A DNA stretch of 26,108 bases from Rubrimonas sp036735545 (GCA_036735545.1 DAINOD010000038.1:1-26108); one strand, 5' to 3'. Shown: positions 15,334 through 24,257, numbered from the stretch's first letter. Made by a program: numbers and translations. Notes: generated by a model not told the origin, from the letters alone.

Positions 15334-16926
15334 TCAGGCGGCTGAGGCCGCCACGAGTTCGCCCCGCAAGGCGCGCTCGATCAGCGCCACGGTCTCCTCG
15401 ACGCCGTACAGCGCGACGAAGCCGCCGAAGCGCGGTCCCTGCTCCGCCCCCAGCAGGACCGCATAGAGCGCGGCGAACCAGTCGCGCAGCTGGGGGAACG
15501 CCTGGGCGTTGCCGACCGCATAAACCACGTCCTGCAGCGTCGCCGCGTCGCGCGGGCCGTCATGGTCGCGCAGCGCCTGGGCCAGCGCCGCCAGCGCCCT
15601 GGTCTCCAGCGGCGTGGGCGCGCGGAACCGGCGGTTCGGCAGCACCTTGTCCTCGACATAGGCGAGGGCCCGGCCCACGGCCGCGTCAAGCTCCGGGTGC
15701 GTCGCCGGGTTCGCCTCGGGCGCATACTTGCGGATGAAGCCCCACAACACGCCCGGGTCGGTCGCCCCCGCCGCGGCCGCGAGGTTCAGCAGCATGGCGA
15801 AGCTGACCGCCATCTGGCTCTCGGGCGGCTGGCCGCGGTGGATGTGCCATGCCGGGCTGTCGAGCCGCTGGGCTGCGTCCTGCCCCGCGAAGGCGCGCAG
15901 GTGCTGGTCGTACTCGTCCACGGCCTTGGGGATGACGTCCCAGTGCAGGCGCTTGGCGGTCTTCGGCTTCTGGAACATGAACAGCGCCAGCGACTCCGGG
16001 CTGGCGTAGCGCAGCCACTCGTCGATCGAGACGCCGTTGCCCTTGGACTTCGAGATCTTGCGGCCCTCGGCGTCGAGAAACAGCTCGTAGATCATGTGCT
16101 GCGGCGCGCGGCCGCCGAGAATCTCGCAAATCCGGTCATAGATCGGCGTGTTGGGCAGGTGGTCCTTGCCGTACATCTCGAAGTCGACGTCGAGCGCGGC
16201 CCAGCGGGCGCCGAAGTCGGGCTTCCACTGCAGCTTCACCCGCCCGCCGGTGACGGGCAGCGTCGTCTCGGTCCCGTCCTCGTCGTCGAAGGTGATCTCG
16301 CCGCGCTGCGCGTCCACGTTGCGGATCGGCACGTAGAGCACGCGGCCCGTGGTCGGGCTGATCGGCAGGAAGCAGGAATAGGTCTGCTGGCGCTCCTCGC
16401 GCAGCGAGGCGAGCATCACCGCCATGATCTCGTCGTACTTCTCGCAGGCGCGCAGCAGGATGTCGTCCAGACGGCCGGACCTGTAGTAGTCGGTCGCCGA
16501 GGCGAACTCGTACTCGAAGCCGAACGTGTCGAGGAACCGCCGCAGCATGGCGTTGTTGTGGTGGCCGAAGCTCTCGAACTCGCCGAAGGGGTCTGGCACG
16601 ATGGTCAGCGGCCGCTGCAGGTGCTCGCGCAGCATGTCGGGGTTGGGCACGTTGTCGGGGACCTTGCGCATCCCGTCCATGTCGTCGCTGAAGCACAGCA
16701 GGCGGGTGGGCACGTCGCACAGCATCTCGAAGGCGCGCCGCACCATGGTGGTGCGCGCGACCTCGCCGAAGGTGCCGATATGCGGCAGGCCGGAGGGGCC
16801 GTAGCCGGTCTCGAACAGGACATGGCCCTTGGCGGGGTCCTTGCCGCCCAGCCGCTTGAGCAGTTTGCGCGCCTCCTCGAACGGCCAGGACTTGGCGTTC
16901 TCGGCGAGGGCGCGCAGGGCGGTCAT
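15334..16926 (-). CDS. lysS: Lysyl-tRNA synthetase, class I
   Basis: The product is 530 aa. ATG 16926 has GGAGGA 7 nt upstream. It is the class I type, known mainly from archaea, alphaproteobacteria and spirochaetes, and unrelated to E. coli class II LysS. The Rossmann catalytic domain has the HIGH-type motif PHIGTFGE (HIGT at residues 49-52) and the KMSKS-type motif KISKSKG from residue 290. Other family marks are ETGYGPSGLPHIG, LCFSDDMDGMRKVP and YELFLDAEG. The C-terminal third is an alpha-helical anticodon-binding cage. It charges tRNA-Lys with lysine in the cytosol. No class II enzyme is in the window. A short hairpin (15337-15342 with 15347-15352) lies in its last codons. Confidence 0.95.
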   Translation of the reverse strand: MTALRALAENAKSWPFEEARKLLKRLGGKDPAKGHVLFETGYGPSGLPHIGTFGEVARTTMVRRAFEMLCDVPTRLLCFSDDMDGMRKVPDNVPNPDMLREHLQRPLTIVPDPFGEFESFGHHNNAMLRRFLDTFGFEYEFASATDYYRSGRLDDILLRACEKYDEIMAVMLASLREERQQTYSCFLPISPTTGRVLYVPIRNVDAQRGEITFDDEDGTETTLPVTGGRVKLQWKPDFGARWAALDVDFEMYGKDHLPNTPIYDRICEILGGRAPQHMIYELFLDAEGRKISKSKGNGVSIDEWLRYASPESLALFMFQKPKTAKRLHWDVIPKAVDEYDQHLRAFAGQDAAQRLDSPAWHIHRGQPPESQMAVSFAMLLNLAAAAGATDPGVLWGFIRKYAPEANPATHPELDAAVGRALAYVEDKVLPNRRFRAPTPLETRALAALAQALRDHDGPRDAATLQDVVYAVGNAQAFPQLRDWFAALYAVLLGAEQGPRFGGFVALYGVEETVALIERALRGELVAASAA

Positions 16927-17038
16927 GGGCTGGTCCTCCGGCGGGGGTGCGACACGCGCCCCGGTCGCGGGTGGCTGTATTGCCGCCGGGCGGGGGGGTC
17001 AATAAATACCGCACTCAATTCGGGTGCCGGAGCCACCA

Positions 17039-17452
17039 ATGACAGCCCCCTTCACGGCGCAGGACGGTCTCGTGGCCGCCATGGTGCTGACCGCCGCCGC
17101 CGACACGCGCATGACCGACGCCGAGCGCGACACGGTCGCCGGCATCGTCGCACTTCTGCCGGTGTTCCGCGGCTTCCCCGAGGGGCGCTTCGGCCAGATC
17201 AGCGAGGTGGTGGTGGAGATGCTGGCCGAGGAGGACGGCATCGACCAGATCCTGACGCTCATCGAGGAATCGGTGCCGGACACTCTCTGGGTCACGGCCT
17301 ATGCGCTCGTCTGCGACGTCGCCGCGGCCGACGGGACGGCCGCGATCGAGGAGCTGCGCCTGCTCGAACTCGTCCGCCACCGCCTGAGCGTCGACCGGCT
17401 GACGGCGGCGGCCATCGAGCGCGCCGCCCGCGCCCGCTACACCCGCGGCTGA
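17039..17452 (+). CDS. TerB-like (tellurite resistance TerB family) protein
   Basis: The product is 137 aa. ATG 17039 is chosen because GGAG at 17029-17032 precedes it by 6 nt; GTG 17024 would include that site within the gene. The sequence is all-helical, with the TerB-type repeated acidic pattern: AADTRMTDAERDTV near residue 20 and AAADGTAAIEELRLLELV near residue 95. TerB domains bind divalent metal ions through such acidic residues. Stand-alone proteins of this kind in Rhodobacterales have no proven role, and no other ter gene is nearby, so tellurite resistance should not be assumed. It diverges from lysS and converges on argG, sharing a hairpin with argG's end. Confidence 0.8.
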   Translation: MTAPFTAQDGLVAAMVLTAAADTRMTDAERDTVAGIVALLPVFRGFPEGRFGQISEVVVEMLAEEDGIDQILTLIEESVPDTLWVTAYALVCDVAAADGTAAIEELRLLELVRHRLSVDRLTAAAIERAARARYTRG

Positions 17453-17468
17453 GGAAGCCTCAGCCGCG
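17444..17468. terminator. Shared bidirectional hairpin at the terB-argG tail-to-tail junction
   Basis: A perfect 11-bp stem, CGCGGCTGAGG - AAG - CCTCAGCCGCG, contains the stop codons of both convergent genes, one in each arm (TGA 17450-17452 on + and TGA 17462-17460 on -). Because of the symmetry both proteins end in Arg-Gly. It is well placed to terminate or protect both transcripts; no T tract is present. Confidence 0.65.
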
Positions 17469-18686
17469 CAGGCGCTTGTCGCGCATCGCCAGCAGGCGCA
17501 GGCGCAGGGCGTTGATGCGGATGAAGCCCTGCGCGTCCTTCTGGTCGTAGGCGCCGGCGTCGTCCTCGAAGGTGACGTGCTGCTCGGAGTAGAGGCTGGC
17601 GGGCGAGGACCGCGCGATCACCGACACCGAGCCCTTGTAGAGCTTCAGCCGCACCGTGCCCGAGACGTGGCCCTGACTGTGGTCGATGGCGGCCTGCAGC
17701 ATCTCGCGCTCCGGGCTGAACCAGTAGCCGAAATAGATCAGTTCGGCGTAGCGCGGCATCAACTCGTCCTTGAGATGCGCCGCGCCGCGGTCGAGCGTGA
17801 TGCTCTCGACGCCGCGGTGCGCCGCCAGCAGGATCGTGCCGCCGGGCGTCTCGTAGACGCCGCGCGACTTCATGCCGACATAGCGGCCCTCCACGAGGTC
17901 GAGCCGGCCGACGCCGTGGCGTCCGCCGATCTCGTTCAGCCGCGCCAGCAAGGTGGCGGGGCTCAGCGCCTCGCCGTCGATGGAGACCGCGTCGCCGCGC
18001 TCGAAGCCGATCTCGATGATCTCGGGCGTGTCGGGCGCCTGCTGGGGGTCCACCGTGCGCTGGTAGACGAACTCGGGCGCCTCCTGCCCCGGGTCCTCCA
18101 GCACCTTGCCCTCGCTGGAGGTGTGCAGGAGGTTGGCGTCGACGCTGAACGGGGCCTCGCCGCGCTTGTCGCGGGGGATCGGCACCTGATGCGCCTCGGC
18201 CCACTCGATCAGCTTGGTCCGGGAGGTCAGGTCCCACTCCCGCCACGGCGCGATCACGCGGATGTCGGGCTCGAGCGCATAGGCGCTGAGTTCGAAGCGC
18301 ACCTGATCGTTGCCCTTGCCGGTGGCGCCGTGGGCCACGGCGTCGGCGCCGGTCTCGCGGGCGATCTCGACGAGGTGCTTGGCGATCAGCGGCCGCGCGA
18401 TGGAGGTGCCCAGCAGGTAGAGCCCCTCGTAGACCGCGTTGGCGCGAAACATCGGGAAGACGAAGTCGCGCACGAATTCCTCGCGCACGTCGCGGATGAA
18501 GACGTGCTCGGGCTTCACGCCCAGCAGCAGCGCCTTGTCGCGCGCGGGCCCCAGCTCCTCGCCCTGGCCGAGGTCGGCGGTGAAGGTCACCACCTCGCAG
18601 CCGTAGGTCATCTGGAGCCATTTCAGGATGATCGAGGTGTCGAGCCCCCCCGAATAGGCCAGCACCACCCGCTTCGGCTTGCGCAT
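17460..18686 (-). CDS. argG: Argininosuccinate synthase
   Basis: The product is 408 aa. ATG 18686 follows GGGGGAG at 6-7 nt spacing; the frame is open further upstream, but the extension lacks family similarity. The ATP-pyrophosphatase loop AYSGGLDTS is at residues 10-18. Further marks are FTADLGQGEE, AHGATGKGNDQVRFE (the Gly-rich citrulline/aspartate region), and the Gly-Arg-His segment in NEIGGRHGVGRLD. It joins citrulline and aspartate with ATP to make argininosuccinate in arginine synthesis, in the cytosol. It is a single gene, convergent with terB and divergent from acpS across 116 bp. The length is normal for the family, and no regulatory site was recognised upstream. Confidence 0.97.
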   Translation of the reverse strand: MRKPKRVVLAYSGGLDTSIILKWLQMTYGCEVVTFTADLGQGEELGPARDKALLLGVKPEHVFIRDVREEFVRDFVFPMFRANAVYEGLYLLGTSIARPLIAKHLVEIARETGADAVAHGATGKGNDQVRFELSAYALEPDIRVIAPWREWDLTSRTKLIEWAEAHQVPIPRDKRGEAPFSVDANLLHTSSEGKVLEDPGQEAPEFVYQRTVDPQQAPDTPEIIEIGFERGDAVSIDGEALSPATLLARLNEIGGRHGVGRLDLVEGRYVGMKSRGVYETPGGTILLAAHRGVESITLDRGAAHLKDELMPRYAELIYFGYWFSPEREMLQAAIDHSQGHVSGTVRLKLYKGSVSVIARSSPASLYSEQHVTFEDDAGAYDQKDAQGFIRINALRLRLLAMRDKRLRG

Positions 18687-18802
18687 TCTTGTCTCCCCCA
18701 TCCTCGCGGCCCTGTTACGGCGCGCGCGGCGGCGCCGCAAGCGGGGGCCTTGCGCAGTCCGCCCCGTCGCGACAGGGATGGCGCGCAGGCAGGGAGGCGC
18801 GC

Positions 18803-19195
18803 GTGATCCTCGGCATCGGAGCCGATCTGGCCGACATCAGGCGCATCGAGGCGACGCTGGAGCGCTTCGGCGACCGCTTCGTGCAGCGCGTGTTCACCGA
18901 GACCGAGCAGGCCCGCAGCGACCGCCGCGTAGACCGCGCGGCGAGCTACGCCCGGCGCTGGGCGGCCAAGGAGGCCTGCGCCAAGGCGCTGGGCACCGGA
19001 CTGCGCATGGGCGTGGCCTGGCGCGAGATGGGGGTGGTCAACCTCCGAACCGGCCAGCCGACCATGACGCTGGAGGGCGGCGCGGCGGCGCGTCTGGCCG
19101 CCATGACGCCCGAGGGCCGCGCCGCCCGCATCCACGTCACGCTGACCGACGATCCGCCCTATGCCCAGGCCTTCGTGGTGATCGAGGCGCTGTGA
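18803..19195 (+). CDS. acpS: Holo-[acyl-carrier-protein] synthase
   Basis: The product is 130 aa from GTG 18803, preceded by AGGGAGG at 18791-18797 (5 nt). The frame is open back to 18689, but that stretch lacks the family pattern. The Mg-binding Asp 8 lies in GIGADLADIRRIE, and Glu 57 in RRWAAKEACAKALG, the two signatures of AcpS. It transfers phosphopantetheine from CoA to acyl-carrier protein, activating fatty-acid synthesis. It often sits between pdxJ and lepB in Rhodobacterales, but here it stands alone between argG and the phn genes. The phnE gene converges on it with a 4-bp gap. Confidence 0.93.
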   Translation: MILGIGADLADIRRIEATLERFGDRFVQRVFTETEQARSDRRVDRAASYARRWAAKEACAKALGTGLRMGVAWREMGVVNLRTGQPTMTLEGGAAARLAAMTPEGRAARIHVTLTDDPPYAQAFVVIEAL

Positions 19196-19211
19196 GCGAT
19201 CAGATGATCGC
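19196..19211. terminator. Small hairpin at the acpS-phnE tail-to-tail junction
   Basis: GCGATC - AGAT - GATCGC (6-bp stem, 4-nt loop) lies just after the acpS stop and over the last codons of phnE. Flanking GCGC pairs could lengthen it with bulges. It has no T tract and the stem is short, so this is a weak call. Confidence 0.3.
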
Positions 19212-20015
19212 GTGGCGCACGCGGGCCGACACCCACTCGCTGACCGCCACGGTGGCGAGGATGACGAGGAAGATCAGCGTCACCTCGGGCCACGCGATGC
19301 GGCTCAGCGACGACTGCAGCGACAGGCCCAGCCCCCCTGCCCCCACCAGCCCGAGGATGGCCGATTCGCGGATGTTGATGTCCCAGCGGAACACGCTGAC
19401 CCCGTAGAACGTCGGCAGCACCTGCGGGACGATCCCGTAGGTCATCACCTGCGCACGGCTGGCCCCCGTCGCCTCGATGGCCTCGACCTGTTTCTCGTCG
19501 ATCTCCTCGATCGCCTCATAGAGCAGCTTGCCCACAAAGCCGATGGAGCGCAGCCCGATGGCGATGATCCCGGCCAGCACGCCCGGCCCGATCATCGACA
19601 CCAGCAGCAGCGCCCAGATCAGCGAGTTGATCGACCGCGACGCGACGATGATGAACAGCGCCGCGGGCCGCACCAGCCAGCGGCTTGGCGTGGTGTTGCC
19701 GGCGGCGAGGAACGCGATGGGCACGGCGAAGACGATGCCCAGCAGCGTGCCCAGCGTCGCCATGTTGATCGTGTCCCACAGCGGAACCCAGAGTCGGTCC
19801 ATGTAGCTCCAGCGCACCGGGAACATGCGGGACGAGATGTCCACGAACTGCCGCGGGGCGTCGTAGACGAAGGCCCAGATGGTGCGGGCGGTCATCACCT
19901 CCCAGCACCAGACGAACAGCGCGACCAGCGCGAACCAGCCCCCCCACAGCATCAGCCGGCCCAGCGGGGTGCGGGCCGACCAGCGGCGGACGCCGTCTAC
20001 GAGCATCGACGGCAT
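19200..20015 (-). CDS. phnE: Phosphonate ABC transporter permease PhnE (second copy in operon)
   Basis: The product is 271 aa. ATG 20015 comes one base after the stop of the upstream phnE. About six membrane helices are visible, starting with LMLWGGWFALVALFVWCW. The transport-permease EAA loop that contacts the ATPase is VEAIEATGASRAQVMTYGIVPQ. The PhnE pattern also shows in SRSINSLIWALLLVSMIGPG and RESAILGLVGAGGLG. It is the inner-membrane channel of a phosphonate-type importer, probably pairing with the other PhnE as a heterodimer. It is the last gene of phnD-phnC-phnE-phnE. The substrate (phosphonate, phosphite or phosphate ester) is not fixed by the permease sequence. Confidence 0.93.
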   Translation of the reverse strand: MPSMLVDGVRRWSARTPLGRLMLWGGWFALVALFVWCWEVMTARTIWAFVYDAPRQFVDISSRMFPVRWSYMDRLWVPLWDTINMATLGTLLGIVFAVPIAFLAAGNTTPSRWLVRPAALFIIVASRSINSLIWALLLVSMIGPGVLAGIIAIGLRSIGFVGKLLYEAIEEIDEKQVEAIEATGASRAQVMTYGIVPQVLPTFYGVSVFRWDINIRESAILGLVGAGGLGLSLQSSLSRIAWPEVTLIFLVILATVAVSEWVSARVRHAII

Positions 20016-20016
20016 G

Positions 20017-20831
20017 TCACTGCACCCATTTGCGAATGTAGCCGGAGGCGAACTCGCACAGCATCACGATGGCGATGATGATGAGCAGGATCGCGCCCGC
20101 GCTGTCGTATTCGTAGCGGCTGATCGAGGTGTTCAGCGTCGCCCCCACCCCGCCGGCGCCGACGATCCCGATCACCGACGCCTCGCGGAAGTTGATGTCG
20201 AAGCGATAGGCGCTCAGCCCGATCAGCCGCGCCATCACCTGGGGACTGATCGCGAAATCGAGCAGTTGCGGAAAGCTCGCGCCCGTTGCGCGGATCGCCT
20301 CGGCCTGGGCCTCGTCGATGTCCTCGATATCCTCGGCGAGAAGCTTGCCGATGAAGCCGATGGTGGCGAAGGAGAGGGTGAGAAACCCGGCGAGCGGCCC
20401 GAAGCCCACCATCGACACCAGCACGATGGCGACGACGATCTCCTGGAAGGCGCGGCTGATCGCAATGATCCCGCGACAGAACAGGTAGATCGGCATGGGC
20501 GCGATGTTGCGCGCAGCGCCCACGCCGATTGGAATGGAGATCAGCACGCCCACGATGGTGGATGTCACCGTCATGGTCAGGCTCTCGACCAGCCCGATGC
20601 GGATGTCGTTCCAGCGCGCGGTGAAGTTTGGGTTGAGAAATCCCTCCACGAAGCGTTGGCCGCGCTCCAGCCCGAGATAGAGCCGGTTCCAGTTCACCGT
20701 GATCGTGTCGAAGGCGAACCAGAGGTAGATCACCGCGCCGACAGCCAGCGCGATGCGCCAGCGCCAGTCCTTGACGATCTGCGGCTTGGGCCGCCAGCGA
20801 CGCGGCGCGGTGGGCGCGAAGGCTGCGATGC

Positions 20832-20835
<4 letters not shown>
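20017..20835 (-). CDS. phnE: Phosphonate ABC transporter permease PhnE (first copy in operon)
   Basis: The product is 272 aa from GTG 20835, which overlaps the phnC stop (GTGA). An N-terminal cytoplasmic stretch precedes the first membrane helix (WRIALAVGAVIYLWFAF). The core has SRAFQEIVVAIVLVSMVGFGP, the EAA loop AEAIRATGASFPQLLDFAISPQ and REASVIGIVGAGGVG, all typical of PhnE. It is about 30-40% similar by eye to the second PhnE in the conserved core and is not a recent duplicate. It forms the inner-membrane pore together with that protein. Confidence 0.93.
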
Positions 20836-21659
<824 letters not shown>

Positions 21660-21682
21660 CGGACCTCTCCCGTTCACATGGA

Positions 21683-21710
21683 GAGGGGCGGCCGACGCCG
21701 GCCGCCCCTC
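21683..21710 (-). promoter_or_regulatory. Strong stem-loop between phnD and phnC
   Basis: A perfect 12-bp inverted repeat, GAGGGGCGGCCG - ACGC - CGGCCGCCCCTC, fills the middle of the 70-bp phnD-phnC gap. It begins 20 bp after the phnD stop and ends 23 bp before the phnC start. Such stem-loops after solute-binding-protein genes often act as partial terminators or protect the upstream mRNA, so that more binding protein is made than transporter. Confidence 0.65.
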
Positions 21711-21729
21711 CCTCGTCGCGTCGCAGTGG

Positions 21730-22689
21730 TTACTGGCAGGTGTACTGCACGCCCATGGCCGCGTCGATCTCACGGATGACCGACCAGTATTCGCGGAAGT
21801 TGATCGGCAGGAACTGCGCCTCGCCGGACTTGCCGAACTCTTCCTCCAGCGACGTGCCCTCCCAGTCGAAGGTGAAGAAGGCGTTCTGGATCAGGACCTG
21901 CAGGTCGGGCCGCAGGTTGTGCGCCACGCCGTAGCCGGTGGTGGGGAAGGTCTCGGACTTGTAGATGATCTCGAACTGGTCGGCCGAGACCACGCCGCGG
22001 TCGATCATGCGGGTCTTGACCGAGTTGGCGATCGCCGCCGCGTCGTAGTCCTTGTTCGCCACGCCGAGGATCGAGTTGTCGTGGGCGCCAGAGAACGCGG
22101 GCGTGAAATCGGTCCCGGCGACCATGCCGTAGGACGCCTCCATCAGCGCCGAAGGCGCCTTGAAGCCCGAGTTCGAGGTCTCCGAGGTGAAGGCCATCGT
22201 GCGGCCCTTGATGTCCTCGACGCTCTCGATCCCCGAGCCGGGATAGGTGATGAACTCCATCTCGTAGCCGAACGAGCCGTCCTCCTTCGCCATCATCGCG
22301 AAGGGCCGGAAGCCGGCGCAGGCGATGGCCAGCGGGTTCGAGCCGGTGTTGAAGCCCGCGACGTGCAGGCGGCCGGCGCGCATCGCCTCGAGCTGGGCGG
22401 CGTTCGACTGCACCGGGAAGAACTGGACCTGCTTGCCGGTCACGGCCTCCATGTGCGCGAGGAAGTCCTTCCACGCCTCGGCGTAGACGGCCGGATCCTC
22501 GACGGGGGTGTAGGCGAAGATCAGCGTGTCGGGATCGACCCACTCCGCCGGGTCGAGCGGGATGTCGGCGACCATGTCGCGGTCGCGGTCGGTGTAGCGG
22601 CTGTCGAGCGGGAACGGCATGTCATTGGCGGCGGCGGGGCCGGCGACCAGCAGCGCGGCGGTCGCGACGGAGGCGAGAAAACGGGTCAT
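21730..22689 (-). CDS. phnD: Phosphonate ABC transporter substrate-binding protein PhnD
   Basis: The product is 319 aa. ATG 22689 has AAGGGA about 7 nt upstream. Residues 1-21 (MTRFLASVATAALLVAGPAA plus Ala) are a signal peptide, so the protein is periplasmic. The mature part has the PhnD pattern: IFAYTPVEDP, a phosphonate-group loop TSETSNSG at residues 168-175, GAHDNS with His 203, and YDAAAIANS near 215-223. These correspond to the Ser/Thr, His and Asp ligands of E. coli PhnD. It captures phosphonates or related anions and delivers them to PhnCE. It is first in the operon. A Pho-box-like repeat lies 62 bp upstream, suggesting induction by phosphate shortage. Confidence 0.95.
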   Translation of the reverse strand: MTRFLASVATAALLVAGPAAANDMPFPLDSRYTDRDRDMVADIPLDPAEWVDPDTLIFAYTPVEDPAVYAEAWKDFLAHMEAVTGKQVQFFPVQSNAAQLEAMRAGRLHVAGFNTGSNPLAIACAGFRPFAMMAKEDGSFGYEMEFITYPGSGIESVEDIKGRTMAFTSETSNSGFKAPSALMEASYGMVAGTDFTPAFSGAHDNSILGVANKDYDAAAIANSVKTRMIDRGVVSADQFEIIYKSETFPTTGYGVAHNLRPDLQVLIQNAFFTFDWEGTSLEEEFGKSGEAQFLPINFREYWSVIREIDAAMGVQYTCQ

Positions 22690-22750
22690 GGGTCGTCCCT
22701 TCGGATGGGTCTCACGAACCTTCCTGCTAGTGACGGACCGTCTCACTGAT

Positions 22751-22779
22751 ACGACGAAATCATGACAGTTCGGCGACAA
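22751..22779 (-). promoter_or_regulatory. Candidate Pho box upstream of phnD
   Basis: On the minus strand, three 7-mers with an 11-base period read TTGTCGC - CGAA - CTGTCAT - GATT - TCGTCGT. The middle copy equals the PhoB consensus repeat CTGTCAT and each outer copy matches 4 of 7 bases. It is 62-90 bp before the phnD start, in the 108-bp ppsR-phnD gap. Control by PhoB is inference. Confidence 0.5.
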
Positions 22780-22797
22780 ATGCGGCGGCGCGCCGCG

Positions 22798-24225
22798 CTA
22801 CTCGGTGTCGCCGCCGTCGAGATCGCCCATGCCGTAGCGGCGCAGCTTCACGTAGAGGCTCTGGCGGCTGAGCCCCAGCATCTCCGCCGCGGAGGCGCGG
22901 TTGTCGGCCGTCAGCTCCAGCGCCGCCTCGATGCAAAGCCGCTCGATGACGTCCGTGGTCTCGCGCACGAGGTCCTTCAACGGCACGCGGCCGACCAGTT
23001 CGGTCAGCTGCTCGACGGAGCGCGGCAGCGCGCCCTCGCGCCGGGGGCCGGCGCGGCTCTCGACGTTGCGGATCAGAAAGCCGAACAGCGGCCCGTCGGC
23101 CTCGTCGGCGCGGGCGGCGCAGATCTCCACGTCCACGACCGAGCCGAACTCGCCGCGCAGCGACGTGGCGAACAGGCGCACCGAGCCCGACTCGCGCAGC
23201 GTGGAGATCAGCACGTTCAGGTCCACGCCCGGCCTGCCGAGGAAGCGGTCGAGCGAGGCGCCCAGCGCCTGCTCCTCCGTGGCGAGTTGGGCGAGGTTGA
23301 GGAAGGCGAGGTTGGCGTGGCGGATCACGCCGTCGGCGTCGGTGGCGACATAGCCCTCGGGCGCCGCCTCGATCACCGCCGCGGTGGCGCGGGCGGCGTC
23401 GGCGGCGAGACTGACCGCCGTGGGGCCGCCGCCCAGGCGCACCAGCAGGAAGGCGCTCGCCTCCTGCCGGAACATCGCCGCGGCGAGGTCCACCTTCGCC
23501 CCGTCCAGCAGGCGCGCGGAGAAGCCTTCGGCCCGGCCGGCGGCGCGGGCGCGGGCGGCCATGCGCTCCAGCTCCGGCGCGTCGTCCGGCGCAAAGCCCG
23601 CCACCAGCGCCCGGCCGACCAGCCGCTTGCCGACGCCCGTCAGCAGCCGCTCGGCGGCGGGGTTGGCCTCGACGATGCGGCGGGTGGCGGCGTCGACGAT
23701 CAGCAGCGCCTCGGCCGACATCTGGAACAGCAGCCGATAGCGCATCTCGGCGTCGCGCAGGCGGGCGTATTCTCGCTCGGTGGCGTGCTGCGCCTCGACG
23801 AGCCGGCTCTGGATCGCGGCGAAGCTGCGCATCTCGCGCCCCAGCGCCAGCAGCCGCCCCCCCTCCAGCGGCACGACGGCGTAGCGCACCGGCAGCTCCG
23901 CCCCGCGGGGCGAGAGGTGGTTGACCTGACGCGCCGGCGCCAGCCCCTCACTCGGCGAGGCGCGCAGCATCTCCTCGATCTTGATGCGGCTGTCGGCGGC
24001 GACGGTGTCGATCCAGGGCCGCCCGATCCATCCAGCGCAGCCCTCCCGCGCCAGTTCGACCCCGTTGTGCGCGACGTCGAGGATCGCGCCGCCGGCATCG
24101 ATCACAAGGGCGATGTCGGCGCCCGCGACGATGGCGGTGCTGAACAGCGCCGCCGAGGCCGGCCCGACGGACGCCTCAGGGTCCCGGAACGGGCTGATCG
24201 GTTCGATCGCGACGGGCCGCTGCAT
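22798..24225 (-). CDS. ppsR: PpsR/CrtJ, redox-responsive repressor of photosynthesis genes
   Basis: The product is 475 aa. The domains are an N-terminal PAS-like region (about 25-130), a Q-linker helix (about 133-160), PAS1 (160-265), PAS2 (280-390) and a C-terminal Fis-type helix-turn-helix with the sequence NRASAAEMLGLSRQSLYVKL from residue 442. This is the PpsR/CrtJ layout. Family knowledge: it binds TGT-N12-ACA as a tetramer and represses bch, crt and puc genes in oxygen. Cys 431 (ERLCIEAALELT) matches the redox Cys next to the HTH (424 in R. sphaeroides). The only other Cys are 63 and 369; none lies near the second reported redox Cys. ppaA is 32 bp upstream. A GC palindrome at 22785-22796 follows the TAG stop. 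Confidence 0.96.
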   Translation of the reverse strand: MQRPVAIEPISPFRDPEASVGPASAALFSTAIVAGADIALVIDAGGAILDVAHNGVELAREGCAGWIGRPWIDTVAADSRIKIEEMLRASPSEGLAPARQVNHLSPRGAELPVRYAVVPLEGGRLLALGREMRSFAAIQSRLVEAQHATEREYARLRDAEMRYRLLFQMSAEALLIVDAATRRIVEANPAAERLLTGVGKRLVGRALVAGFAPDDAPELERMAARARAAGRAEGFSARLLDGAKVDLAAAMFRQEASAFLLVRLGGGPTAVSLAADAARATAAVIEAAPEGYVATDADGVIRHANLAFLNLAQLATEEQALGASLDRFLGRPGVDLNVLISTLRESGSVRLFATSLRGEFGSVVDVEICAARADEADGPLFGFLIRNVESRAGPRREGALPRSVEQLTELVGRVPLKDLVRETTDVIERLCIEAALELTADNRASAAEMLGLSRQSLYVKLRRYGMGDLDGGDTE

Positions 24226-24257
24226 TGCGCGTGACGCCTCATCTCTTGCCGCAAGTA

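Noticed and set aside
17039..17452. Tellurite resistance operon
   Set aside because: Only a single TerB-like gene is present; no terC, terD, terZ or tehB is nearby, so the resistance function is not supported.
15562..17550. A 662-aa + strand frame opposite lysS
   Set aside because: It is antisense to a gene with clear class I LysRS motifs, and its product is a Gly/Arg/His-rich mixture.
22785..22796. GCGGCGCGCCGC palindrome after ppsR as an intrinsic terminator
   Set aside because: It is a continuous palindrome with little loop, and no T tract follows on the minus strand, so it is noted in the ppsR entry but not called.
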